12,895 nt of DNA from the NCBI GenBank assembly GCA_964552715.1, contig CAZKHZ010000105.1:1-12895 (forward strand), written 5' to 3'. Each line of letters begins with the position of its first letter. The stretch's first letter is position 1. Under the pieces are notes generated by a model. That model saw only the letters and a list, made by a program, of their open reading frames with translations, was not told where the DNA came from and searched no databases. A program made the position numbers and the translations under genes. This document shows positions 6,357 to 12,895 of the stretch, piece by piece. The DNA comes from UBA7692 sp964552715 (GTDB lineage: Bacteria > Bacteroidota > Bacteroidia > Chitinophagales > LD1).

Positions 6357-7541
6357 CTACTTTTTGCTGTCGCCTTCAAGTATTTTTTTCAACTCTTCGG
6401 CACCTGTTGTAGGCAGGCGTTCTTCCTTTGCACGCAGGATAGCATAATCGCAAGATTTGATGGCTTCTTTGATATTACCTGTTTTATAAAGCAAGTAGGC
6501 GTAAGTAATATTATTGGTAGAAGTATTTTTCAAATTCACTGCATCAAAAGCCCACTTAGATGCTTTTTGCAATAATGCTTTATCATTTACATTTAAGTAG
6601 TAGTTCCAAGCAATGTCGTTGAGGACAAAGGCATCTTTTGTGCCTGATTTTTTGATGTATGCAGTGGCAAATTTATCAAAGCTCACCCAATCGTTTGTGC
6701 GCGCGGCATAGTCCATTGATAGTTTGTTGATTTGTTCTGCTGCATCGGGGGCGTTTAAATTCTGCAACACTTTTGTAGCTACATCAAAGATTGCTTTATC
6801 ATTTTTCTGAAGCGATTCCTTCATTGCTTTTTCGGCAAGCGAATTTATTTTGCCCGAAACCACTTTGTCGCCAACTACTTGATTGTAATAAGTTTTGTTT
6901 TTTAAAACATAAGCCATGCCAGGAGAAGTGGTGCTGTTGGTGTAAGCAAAAATCTGCTTGGTGGTTCTTTCGGTTTGCAGGTCTTTATCAGTTAATGCTT
7001 TCAACCATTCTGTAAATTCCTTATCGTAATTTACACCATCGTTTAATAGCGCATCTACATAGGTTTGCAAGAACTCAGGTGTGCGATTACCCGCATCGTA
7101 TTTCCCTTTCAATTCATCCATTAAGCCGGGCAGTTGATTGTTTGCCTGCTTGCCTCCAGCAATCAAAGTTGGTCCATCAACTAAACCAACTACGCGATTT
7201 ACAACTTTGCGGTTGCCGTCAATAAACAACAAGGTAGGATATGCACGCACACCAAATTCAGCAGCTATGGAAGGTCCCTCACCTTTTTCCATATCGAACT
7301 TAGTATTGATAAATTTTGCGTTGAAATAACCGCCTACATCTTCTAATGGAAAAACGTTTGAGGCAAGTCTTTTGCAAGGTCCACACCATGTTGTGTAGCA
7401 GTCCATGAAAATAATTTTGTTCTCGGCTTTTGCTTTTGCAATAGCATCGTTGAAAGAAATATTTTCTTCAAAAATGATGCCTTGAGACTGTGCAGATAAA
7501 ATGAAAAAAGAGAATAGAAAAAATGCAGAAATGTATTTCAC
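6357..7541 (-). CDS. Exported thioredoxin-fold protein with helical C-terminal region
   Basis: The product is a 394-residue periplasmic or envelope protein. The signal peptide is about residues 1-20 (ending SAQSQ). The thioredoxin-like domain covers about 22-130, with the redox motif WCGPC (C53, C56), a nearby extra cysteine C48, and the cis-proline P102 in AYPTLLF. This resembles the thioredoxin_7/DUF255-like group, which has an acidic insertion (EKGEG) before the beta-strand. Residues 130-394 are helical, and the last part (about 335-385, LLYKTGNIKEAIKSCDYAI) looks like a TPR-type helix pair, suggesting a protein-binding arm. The start is GTG at 7541: no in-frame ATG precedes it and it begins the signal peptide cleanly. 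The M1 peptidase follows 83 bases downstream in the same direction. A thiol-disulfide role for exported proteins is likely; the partner is unknown. Confidence 0.88.
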   Translation of the reverse strand: MKYISAFFLFSFFILSAQSQGIIFEENISFNDAIAKAKAENKIIFMDCYTTWCGPCKRLASNVFPLEDVGGYFNAKFINTKFDMEKGEGPSIAAEFGVRAYPTLLFIDGNRKVVNRVVGLVDGPTLIAGGKQANNQLPGLMDELKGKYDAGNRTPEFLQTYVDALLNDGVNYDKEFTEWLKALTDKDLQTERTTKQIFAYTNSTTSPGMAYVLKNKTYYNQVVGDKVVSGKINSLAEKAMKESLQKNDKAIFDVATKVLQNLNAPDAAEQINKLSMDYAARTNDWVSFDKFATAYIKKSGTKDAFVLNDIAWNYYLNVNDKALLQKASKWAFDAVNLKNTSTNNITYAYLLYKTGNIKEAIKSCDYAILRAKEERLPTTGAEELKKILEGDSKK

Positions 7542-7592
7542 GATATGTTTTTTATTATGACGATGACTAGAACGTTTTTGTTCCGAGAAGTT

Positions 7593-7611
7593 TAAATGAA
7601 TGAATCATTTA
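7593..7611. promoter_or_regulatory. Inverted repeat between two divergent exported-protein genes
   Basis: TAAATGA (7593-7599) and TCATTTA (7605-7611) form perfect seven-base arms around a five-base centre. It lies 52 bases before the GTG of the thioredoxin-fold gene and 75 bases before the ATG at 7687, where an operator could act on either promoter. It is AT-rich, so chance is a real possibility. Confidence 0.3.
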
Positions 7612-7634
7612 TACCGAAGCACATAATTATGGTA

Positions 7635-7666
7635 TTTGATGCTAAAAGTGAAACAGCTTATTATAT
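7635..7666 (+). promoter_or_regulatory. Weak Bacteroidota-type promoter for the 7687-8829 pair
   Basis: TTTG (7635-7638) is followed after 20 bases by TATTATAT (7659-7666), roughly matching the -33 TTTG / -7 TAnnTTTG arrangement. The -7 element matches only in its TA and one T, so this is a tentative call. It would place transcription start a little upstream of ATG 7687, giving a short leader. Confidence 0.3.
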
Positions 7667-7686
7667 TCACCACTTAAATTTTTTAA

Positions 7687-8451
7687 ATGAAACATATTTT
7701 ACTCTTTACTTTCTCTTTGTTTTTATTGAATGCTTCGGCTCAGGTTGCTTGTGTTATTGATACAACTAACGTTGTACAAGGAGCTACACCAACTGCAGAG
7801 AATCTGCCATGCGCTGTGCAGGGTGTTTATTACGAGCAGGTGATTCAGATATTGTTGCCTTCGGCTTTTGCAGTTGCCACAATTGATTCATTTAAAATAT
7901 TGACAGTTAGCGGAGTGCCAAACGGAATGCAGTATGCCAGCAATCCGGCTAATAGAGTTTTTAAGGGTGGCAAGAGTGGATGTTTCTTCATAAAAGGAAC
8001 TACCAACGACCCTAAGGGTTATTATGACATTGGTTTTACGGGCACTGCCTTCGTCAAGGTTAATGGCGTCAAAACTACTTATCCTTTGGATGAAGCTGCC
8101 GCAAAGGGCGCAGGCTTTGATTTGTTTATTGAAATTGTGGAGCCGGGAGATACCTGCCGTCAGCCTGTTACCTCTAGCATTAGAGATAGCAAGCAGTTTG
8201 ACAATGTTGCTTTCAACACGTTTGTGAGTTCGCAGAACGACCAAGTGATGATGCAGGTGAAGACTACAGAAGCGTTTACGGCTAAGGTGTTTATTGTAAA
8301 TATGTTGGGCGCAACAGTTGCCAGCAAGCATATTGAGGTGAATGGAAATACCTCTGATGTGTTGGACGTGGCAGGTGTTGCTAAGGGCATGTACGCTGTT
8401 GTGTTGCAATCAAACAACAAGATAATTACCAAGAAGATTATAATTAAGTAA
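7687..8451 (+). CDS. Secreted protein with T9SS-like C-terminal sorting domain, function unknown
   Basis: The product is a 254-residue exported protein. The signal peptide is about 1-18 (ending ASA before Q19). Residues 20-160 form a beta-rich body with cysteines in VACVID, NLPCAVQG, SGCFFIKG and GDTCRQP, possibly disulfide-linked outside the cytoplasm; it includes a stretch on 'SGVPNGMQYASNPA' that recurs in Bacteroidota secreted proteins whose role is not known to me. The last roughly 85 residues resemble a type A T9SS sorting domain: VKTTEAFTAKVFIVNMLGATV, then GMYAVVLQSNNKIITKKIIIK, with the typical G-x-Y-x-V strand and basic end. The usual PNP motif is not visible, so the domain is divergent. 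The haemoglobin gene starts 6 bases after the stop, suggesting one transcript. Confidence 0.8.
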   Translation: MKHILLFTFSLFLLNASAQVACVIDTTNVVQGATPTAENLPCAVQGVYYEQVIQILLPSAFAVATIDSFKILTVSGVPNGMQYASNPANRVFKGGKSGCFFIKGTTNDPKGYYDIGFTGTAFVKVNGVKTTYPLDEAAAKGAGFDLFIEIVEPGDTCRQPVTSSIRDSKQFDNVAFNTFVSSQNDQVMMQVKTTEAFTAKVFIVNMLGATVASKHIEVNGNTSDVLDVAGVAKGMYAVVLQSNNKIITKKIIIK

Positions 8452-8457
8452 CCCTTC

Positions 8458-8829
8458 ATGCAAGACATTCACTCGAAAGATGACATTGATTTTTTGGTGA
8501 ATACTTTTTACAAGCGGGCAGTTGCCGACCCGCTTATCGGACATTTTTTTACACAGGTTGCAGCACTGGATTTTGAGCATCATATTCCATTAATTGTGTC
8601 GTTTTGGGATTCGATGTTGTTGGGTGCAAATACCTACCGAGGCAATCCGATGATTAAGCATATTGAATTAAACGAAAAGTCGGAGCTTTTACCTGCGCAC
8701 TTTGAGCGTTGGGTGGAGCTGTGGCAGCAATCTGTGACAGAGAACTTTGAAGGGGTTAAGGCAGGCGAAGCTATTACAAGGGCAAAATCTATTGCATTGC
8801 TAATGCAGTATAAGATTAAGGCTGTGTAG
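8458..8829 (+). CDS. Group III truncated haemoglobin
   Basis: The product is a 123-residue cytoplasmic haem protein of the 2/2 globin fold. By memory alignment to Campylobacter Ctb-type proteins, the key residues are Tyr B10 (Y18 in NTFYKRA), His E7 (H42 in HHIPLIVSFW), the proximal haem ligand His F8 (H68 in PMIKHIEL) and Trp G8 (W85 in FERWVELW). The YRGNP loop (60-64) before the proximal His is also typical, as is the length (about 120-130). It has no signal peptide. Group III globins have been linked to nitric-oxide stress or oxygen handling; the exact role here is unknown. ATG 8458 lies 6 bases after the preceding stop with no strong Shine-Dalgarno, so translation may depend on coupling with the upstream gene. 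Confidence 0.93.
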   Translation: MQDIHSKDDIDFLVNTFYKRAVADPLIGHFFTQVAALDFEHHIPLIVSFWDSMLLGANTYRGNPMIKHIELNEKSELLPAHFERWVELWQQSVTENFEGVKAGEAITRAKSIALLMQYKIKAV

Positions 8830-9239
8830 AGGCGGGATTTTTGATTTTAGATTTTAGAAGTTTGATTGGGGTTGCGAATAGGGAGGTTAATAAATATGAA
8901 AAACAGTATAAGTATAGACATGAAAAGTTTCGTTTTAGACTCAACTCTTGGTGATTTTAAGTTTGTTTTTTATAGTTAATGTTAGCACATCAAATATCTA
9001 TTCATTCATCTAAAAAATGGATTGTTAGCAGGATGGATTGGCGAAGGTGTTTATTCGTAAAATAGGGCTTTTATGCTTTGGTATGAATGCTGAAGATTTA
9101 TTGTTTTAAAGGAATTTTTGCTTTTGAAAAAGAGAGCTGAAGCTCGTGGGATGGAATAACAGCCTGGCAAGGGTTGACGTTTTGGCGAGCAAGGAGACAA
9201 GAAGGGATGAGGCAGCCGAATAATGATTTTGAACAGAAA
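8830..9239. other. 410-bp convergent gap without a convincing gene
   Basis: The gap lies between the haemoglobin stop (+) and the TlpA-like stop (-). Most of it is AT-rich, starting with a GATTTTA/GATTTTA direct repeat (near 8840-8855). It holds one candidate short ORF (8896-8979) and a GC-rich, purine-biased patch (9131-9220). A small hairpin GAGC-TGAA-GCTC sits at 9134-9145. I see no tRNA, no long hairpin with a T-run, and no copy of the 33-nt element found at 1381-1628. Confidence 0.7.
8896..8979 (+). CDS. Possible 27-residue ORF with an upstream Shine-Dalgarno-like sequence
   Basis: ATG 8896 to TAA 8979 encodes MKNSISIDMKSFVLDSTLGD followed by seven mainly hydrophobic residues. GGGAGG (8881-8886) lies nine bases before the ATG, which is notable because the other genes here have no such site. 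There is no recognisable family and no promoter I can defend. A second ATG occurs at codon 9. Chance is likely given the length. Confidence 0.2.
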   Translation: MKNSISIDMKSFVLDSTLGDFKFVFYS

Positions 9240-10358
9240 TTATTGTACTAAATACTTTGCGAGGATGGCGTTTAGTTTTTCACCGCTCACATCGGTTTCA
9301 ATAATGATGCCTTCTTTGTTAATCAAAAATGTGCTTGGAACTGCAAACACGCCATACTTTTTGATAACTAAAGCATCAAATCCATTATTGTCTATGAGGT
9401 GTGTCCATTTGTTGACTTCATCTTTTGCAATTACTTTTAGCCAGTCTTCATTGTTTTTATCTATTGAAATAGAAACAATTTGAAAGTCGGCATTGACGTA
9501 TTTATTTTTTGCTTGAATCAAATTTGGATGTTCTTTGCGACATGGGGTACACCAGCTTGCCCAAAAATCAAGCAGCACATATTTTCCTTTGAATGAATTT
9601 AAGGAAATGAGTTTTCCGGCTGTGTCGGGCAATGTGAAATCGTAGGCAAGGCTATTGATGGTGGCAGATTTTTTTGAATCTAAAATTGCTTTGAATCTTC
9701 TACCTAAAAGACTCTCCTTAATGCGTGGTGTTAAGCCATAATAGATAATGTACAATTCATTTATGTAATTGATATTGTGTGCGGCTAAATCTAGCAATAG
9801 TGCGGGTGTGGCATATTCATCTTTGTATTTCATCAGTTCAAAAACGAATTTCATGGTTTGCATGTCGCCTAAGGAATCGAGTGCAATATTTATATCCTTT
9901 GTTTTAGCAGAATCTCCTTTTACCAATAGCTTATCGTATTGCTTTTCAAGCGAGTCCATTTGCTTGTCGAAACCATAGTCGGTATCGCGTAGCTTTTTAA
10001 ATACTTCATGATGTTTTGAGCCATTGATGATTGTTTTTTTTCGTTTGTATTTTTCGCCTGAAACATGAATGGTTGTACTATCGGTCAGCACTTCAGCATA
10101 GAATGGAATCGGCTTGTCAACTTCATTTCCAAAAACAACCAACTTTAAAAAGTTTGGTTCAGAGAAAGGTTGATTGTAGTAAAAATTACCTTTTACAACT
10201 TTCACCGAGTCATCCACTTTGGTTTCACCATTGCTGTAAAATATATGTAGCCATTGTTTATCAATGCCTTTAATGGTTCCAAAAATAGTGGTGGTTTGCG
10301 CGAATGAATTGACTGCACTGTAAAGCGCGAAGGCAATAATCAAGATGGATTTTTTCAT
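9240..10358 (-). CDS. TlpA-type thioredoxin with DUF4369-like N-terminal domain
   Basis: The product is a 372-residue exported thiol-disulfide protein. The signal peptide is about residues 1-20 (ending SFA before Q). Residues 22-115 are a beta-rich segment (TTIFGTIKGIDK...VVKGNFYY...) resembling the DUF4369 domain that often precedes TlpA-like domains in Bacteroidota. Residues 120-235 are helical and charged. The thioredoxin domain (about 240-372) opens with YDFTLPDTAGKLISLNSFKG, has the redox motif WCTPC (C270, C273) and the cis-proline P341 in FAVPSTFL. Such proteins reduce or help mature envelope proteins such as c-type cytochromes; no specific partner is visible here. It follows the ACMSD gene by 42 bases in the same direction, so they may share a transcript although no functional link is obvious. 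Length and domain order are normal for the group. Confidence 0.9.
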   Translation of the reverse strand: MKKSILIIAFALYSAVNSFAQTTTIFGTIKGIDKQWLHIFYSNGETKVDDSVKVVKGNFYYNQPFSEPNFLKLVVFGNEVDKPIPFYAEVLTDSTTIHVSGEKYKRKKTIINGSKHHEVFKKLRDTDYGFDKQMDSLEKQYDKLLVKGDSAKTKDINIALDSLGDMQTMKFVFELMKYKDEYATPALLLDLAAHNINYINELYIIYYGLTPRIKESLLGRRFKAILDSKKSATINSLAYDFTLPDTAGKLISLNSFKGKYVLLDFWASWCTPCRKEHPNLIQAKNKYVNADFQIVSISIDKNNEDWLKVIAKDEVNKWTHLIDNNGFDALVIKKYGVFAVPSTFLINKEGIIIETDVSGEKLNAILAKYLVQ

Positions 10359-10400
10359 GCTATTTAATTAGTAGTATGAAAATAAGAAATTCAGATTTGT

Positions 10401-11414
10401 TTATCGCGCAAAATCTTTAGCATCCAGCCCCAACCAGTTAAAGGCATTTTGATGCAGCATTAATTCTTTCTCCTGCGGCTTCCAATCTATGCTTTCAATC
10501 AACGAGCCGGGTATGGCTTCGCCCAAAGGAAAGGGATAGTCGCTACCCATGCAGATGCTTTCGGCACCCATTGTTTCCACAAGATATTTCAAAAAACTTT
10601 TATCGTGCACCAATGAATCAATATAGAATTTGCCGATGTACTCGCGGGGGTTTACGGTGTTGTCAATGGCAGTCAAATCGGGGCGCACGTTAAAGCCGCG
10701 CTCTATCCGCCCAATGCCCGAAGGAAAGGCTCCTCCTCCATGCGCAAAGGCTACTTTCATTTTAGGAAATCGCTCAAACACACCTCCAAATATCATGCTG
10801 CAAATAGCGCGGGAGGTTTCGGCAGGCATGCCCACCAACCACGGCAACCAATACTTTTGCATTTGTTTGGTGCCCACCATGTTCCAAGGATGAACAAACA
10901 CACTCATATCCAAGGCTTCGGCAGCGGCATATATTTGAAAGAACTGTATTTCGTTCAGGTTTAAATCGTTCACATTGCTACCAATTTCAATACCCCGCAG
11001 CCCAATCTTTTTGCATCGCTCCAATTCTTTTACGGCAAGCTCCGCGTTTTGCATCGGGATGGTTCCCAAGCCGATAAAACGCTTCGGATAGCGCTGCACA
11101 ATGCCAGCAATATGGTCGTTTAGAAACCGCGAAACATCCAAACAGTCTTTAGGTTTTGCCCCATAATTAAACATCACGGGAATGGTTGAGAGCACCTGCA
11201 CATCTACCTTGTGGGTGTCGCATTGTTGCAGCCGAATATCTTCGTCCCAGCAGTTTTCCTGTATCTCGCGGAAAAACTCATCATCGCGCATCATTCGGGC
11301 ACATCCGGCTTTGTGGTGGTCGAGCTGAATAAAACCTCCATAGCCAAATTTATCTGCCCAGCGCGGCATGTTTTTGGGAATAATATGTGTGTGAATGTCA
11401 ACCTTTAGGCACAC
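10401..11414 (-). CDS. acmsd: 2-amino-3-carboxymuconate-6-semialdehyde decarboxylase (ACMSD)
   Basis: The enzyme is a zinc-dependent amidohydrolase-fold decarboxylase of the kynurenine pathway. It removes CO2 from 2-amino-3-carboxymuconate 6-semialdehyde, steering tryptophan catabolism away from quinolinate and NAD towards 2-aminomuconate. Similarity to animal and Pseudomonas ACMSD runs the whole length: GYGGFIQLDHH, ENCWD, STIPVMFNY, RFIGLGTIPMQ, KYWLPWLVGMPAET, MGSDYPFPLGE. Metal and catalytic residues are present: H8 and H10 (DIHTH), H175 (FVHPW), H225 (AHGGG) and D292 (GSDYP). I chose GTG 11414, giving 337 residues, matching the 336 of the human enzyme and the family's usual start two to four residues before DIHxH. 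No in-frame ATG exists between the upstream stop at 11469-11471 and this point. A TTG at 11441 would add nine residues but overlaps a promoter-like element. Transcribed divergently from odhB. Confidence 0.93.
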   Translation of the reverse strand: MCLKVDIHTHIIPKNMPRWADKFGYGGFIQLDHHKAGCARMMRDDEFFREIQENCWDEDIRLQQCDTHKVDVQVLSTIPVMFNYGAKPKDCLDVSRFLNDHIAGIVQRYPKRFIGLGTIPMQNAELAVKELERCKKIGLRGIEIGSNVNDLNLNEIQFFQIYAAAEALDMSVFVHPWNMVGTKQMQKYWLPWLVGMPAETSRAICSMIFGGVFERFPKMKVAFAHGGGAFPSGIGRIERGFNVRPDLTAIDNTVNPREYIGKFYIDSLVHDKSFLKYLVETMGAESICMGSDYPFPLGEAIPGSLIESIDWKPQEKELMLHQNAFNWLGLDAKDFAR

Positions 11415-11438
11415 TGTTGTTTCTGTTGTTTCGGTGAG

Positions 11439-11445
11439 CAAAGTA
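11439..11445 (-). promoter_or_regulatory. Candidate -7 element before ACMSD
   Basis: On the minus strand the sequence reads TTTTACTTTGC, close to TAnnTTTG but with one base fewer between TA and TTTG. It lies 25 bases before GTG 11414. No good -33 TTTG is seen at the expected distance. If real, it excludes the TTG at 11441 as the start codon. Confidence 0.3.
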
Positions 11446-11608
11446 AAAGAATTTACGAATGATTTGCGTTAAAGGTTGATTGATGCAGTAAAGTTACAGC
11501 CTTTCTTATGCTACATAATTAAAGCAGCGGCATGTATTAAATACTGCATAATGATTTGTAAGGAGTGTGAATATTTAAAACTTCCTACCATTCATATTGA
11601 TGAAAGAT

Positions 11609-11616
11609 TATTTTTG
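11609..11616 (+). promoter_or_regulatory. Promoter -7 element (TATTTTTG) for odhB
   Basis: TATTTTTG matches the Bacteroidota -7 consensus TAnnTTTG exactly and ends 18 bases before ATG 11635, predicting a leader of only about 10-15 bases. The -33 position (near 11584) has TTCC rather than TTTG, so the upstream element is weak or absent. Confidence 0.5.
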
Positions 11617-11634
11617 GCGGGCTAAATATCAATA

Positions 11635-12879
11635 ATGACCGAAGTAAAAGTGCCCGCTGTAGCGGAAAGTATTTCTGAAGTAACTCTCAGCAAATGGATG
11701 GTGAAAGAAGGCGATTATGTTGTGTTAGACCAGCCACTTTGTGAGGTTGAAACAGACAAGGCATCGCAGGAATTGTCTGCAACTATTGCAGGTGTAATTT
11801 CGCTTGTAGCCAAAGAAGGTGATGATATTAAAGTTGGTGGCTTAATTGCAAACATTGACGAAACAGCTAAAGCACCAGCTAAGGCTGCTGAAATAGAAGC
11901 ACCTAAAAAGGAGGCTGTTGTTGAAGCACCAGTTGTTGCAAAAAAAGCAGAGCAGAAAGTTGAAGTTAAACAAGTAAGTGCAGAAGGCGCGGCTGCTGGG
12001 CATCCATCGCCAGCGGCTAAGAAAATTTTAGATGAAGGCGATGTAAAAACTACGGATGTAAAAGCGAGTGGTGTGGGTGGAAGAATCACTAAAGAGGATG
12101 CAATACAAGCGGTGCGCAATAAGGCGAATATTCCACAACGAGAGGCTTTTAGCCGCGCTGAGAAAGTGGAGAAAATGAGCCGTGTGCGCAAAACTATCAG
12201 TGAGCGTTTGGTGTTTGCCAAAAACAGCACAGCCATGCTTACTACTTTTAATGAAGTGGATATGACGGCTATCAACAAGATTCGTGCGCAATACGGGGAG
12301 GCTTTCAAAAAGAAAAATGAAGTTGGCTTAGGTATGATGAGCTTCTTTTCAAGAGCAGTTTGTCTGGCTTTAGAAAAGTTTCCTGCCGTGAATGCTTACA
12401 TTGAAGATGGCAATCTTATTTACCACGATTATATTGATATTTCAATTGCTGTATCTACACCAAAAGGATTGGTAGTGCCGGTGATTCGCAATGCGGAATC
12501 CTTATCGCTTGCTGGTATAGAAAAGAAAGTAAAAGAGCTTGCCATAAAAGGTCGCGATGGTTTGTTGACCATGGATGAAATGACAGGTGGCACATTTACT
12601 ATATCTAATGGCGGAGTGTTTGGTTCATTGATGAGCACACCAATTATTAATCCTCCACAATCGGCTATTTTGGGTATGCACAAGGTGCAAGACCGCCCAG
12701 TGGTGGTTGATGGACAAATTGTGATTCGCCCGATGATGTACGTGGCATTGAGCTACGACCATCGCGTTATTGATGGTAAAGAATCGGTTAGTTTTTTAGT
12801 TGCCGTGAAAGATTACTTGGAAAATCCACATAAACTATTGTTGGGTGCCGACCCTGTGGAGTTGTTGTTGGATTTGTAA
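11635..12879 (+). CDS. odhB: 2-oxoglutarate dehydrogenase E2, dihydrolipoyllysine-residue succinyltransferase
   Basis: This is the E2 core of the 2-oxoglutarate dehydrogenase complex: it transfers the succinyl group from lipoyl-lysine to CoA in the TCA cycle, in the cytoplasm. The 414 residues show the full architecture. A lipoyl domain covers 1-76, with the lipoylated K42 in VETDKA. A flexible linker rich in Ala, Lys and Glu follows (about 78-120). The E1/E3-binding domain starts near 123 (HPSPAAKKILDE...GVGGRITKEDA). The catalytic domain covers about 180-414, with the active-site histidine H376 and aspartate D380 in DHRVIDG. The opening VPAVAESISEVTL and IINPPQSAILGMH point to the succinyl-specific branch rather than the pyruvate or branched-chain E2. 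Length is close to E. coli SucB (about 405). The E1 gene (odhA/sucA), often adjacent, is not upstream; the 16 bases after the stop do not show what follows. Confidence 0.95.
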   Translation: MTEVKVPAVAESISEVTLSKWMVKEGDYVVLDQPLCEVETDKASQELSATIAGVISLVAKEGDDIKVGGLIANIDETAKAPAKAAEIEAPKKEAVVEAPVVAKKAEQKVEVKQVSAEGAAAGHPSPAAKKILDEGDVKTTDVKASGVGGRITKEDAIQAVRNKANIPQREAFSRAEKVEKMSRVRKTISERLVFAKNSTAMLTTFNEVDMTAINKIRAQYGEAFKKKNEVGLGMMSFFSRAVCLALEKFPAVNAYIEDGNLIYHDYIDISIAVSTPKGLVVPVIRNAESLSLAGIEKKVKELAIKGRDGLLTMDEMTGGTFTISNGGVFGSLMSTPIINPPQSAILGMHKVQDRPVVVDGQIVIRPMMYVALSYDHRVIDGKESVSFLVAVKDYLENPHKLLLGADPVELLLDL

Positions 12880-12895
12880 TAACAGCCCAATTTTT

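Noticed and set aside
8979..9040. Short direct repeats (GTTAGCA, ATGGATTG) in the convergent gap as an insertion footprint
   Set aside because: The units are only 7-8 bases in AT-rich sequence, with no terminal inverted repeats or transposase remnant next to them.
12880..12895. Terminator after odhB
   Set aside because: Only 16 bases remain; a short T-run is seen but no hairpin arm can be formed within the window.

Overview
The window looks like ordinary chromosome from a member of the Bacteroidota (Bacteroidetes). Evidence for this: a secreted protein ending in a type IX secretion (T9SS)-like C-terminal sorting domain, a TlpA-type thioredoxin with a DUF4369-like N-terminal part, the characteristic secreted 'NVGIGT...' head domain, an exact TAnnTTTG promoter element before odhB, and almost no Shine-Dalgarno sequences before the genes. 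The genus cannot be named from the sequence alone.

Layout from left to right. Positions 2-1371 (+) hold the end of a FecCD-type ABC permease and its ATPase, which overlap by one base; this is a metal-chelate (siderophore, haem or cobalamin) importer. Positions 1372-1629 separate two convergent genes and are densely folded. They contain three copies of one 33-nt bulged hairpin, whose stems differ by compensatory base changes, plus two unrelated hairpins. Positions 7541-1630 (-) hold three exported proteins in one direction: a thioredoxin-fold protein, a large M1-family metallopeptidase, and a collagen-like, phage-tail-fibre-like protein. Positions 7687-8829 (+) hold a T9SS-type cargo protein followed after 6 bp by a group III truncated haemoglobin. 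Positions 8830-9239 are a 410-bp convergent gap with no convincing gene, one possible 27-codon ORF and a GC-rich patch. Positions 11414-9240 (-) hold ACMSD, a kynurenine-pathway decarboxylase, followed by a TlpA/DUF4369 thioredoxin. Positions 11635-12879 (+) hold odhB (sucB), the E2 subunit of 2-oxoglutarate dehydrogenase.

The genes are a mix of housekeeping metabolism (odhB, ACMSD), nutrient uptake (the ABC transporter) and cell-envelope or secreted functions (two thioredoxin-fold proteins, the peptidase, the tail-fibre-like protein and the T9SS cargo). I see no transposase, integrase, CRISPR array, toxin-antitoxin pair, defence system, rRNA or tRNA. The most unusual signal is the covarying 33-nt hairpin family. 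Two of its three copies sit directly at the 3' ends of the two convergent genes, each in the sense orientation. The second is the secreted protein that combines a collagen-like triple-helix segment with six HxH motifs resembling those of T4-like tail fibres.
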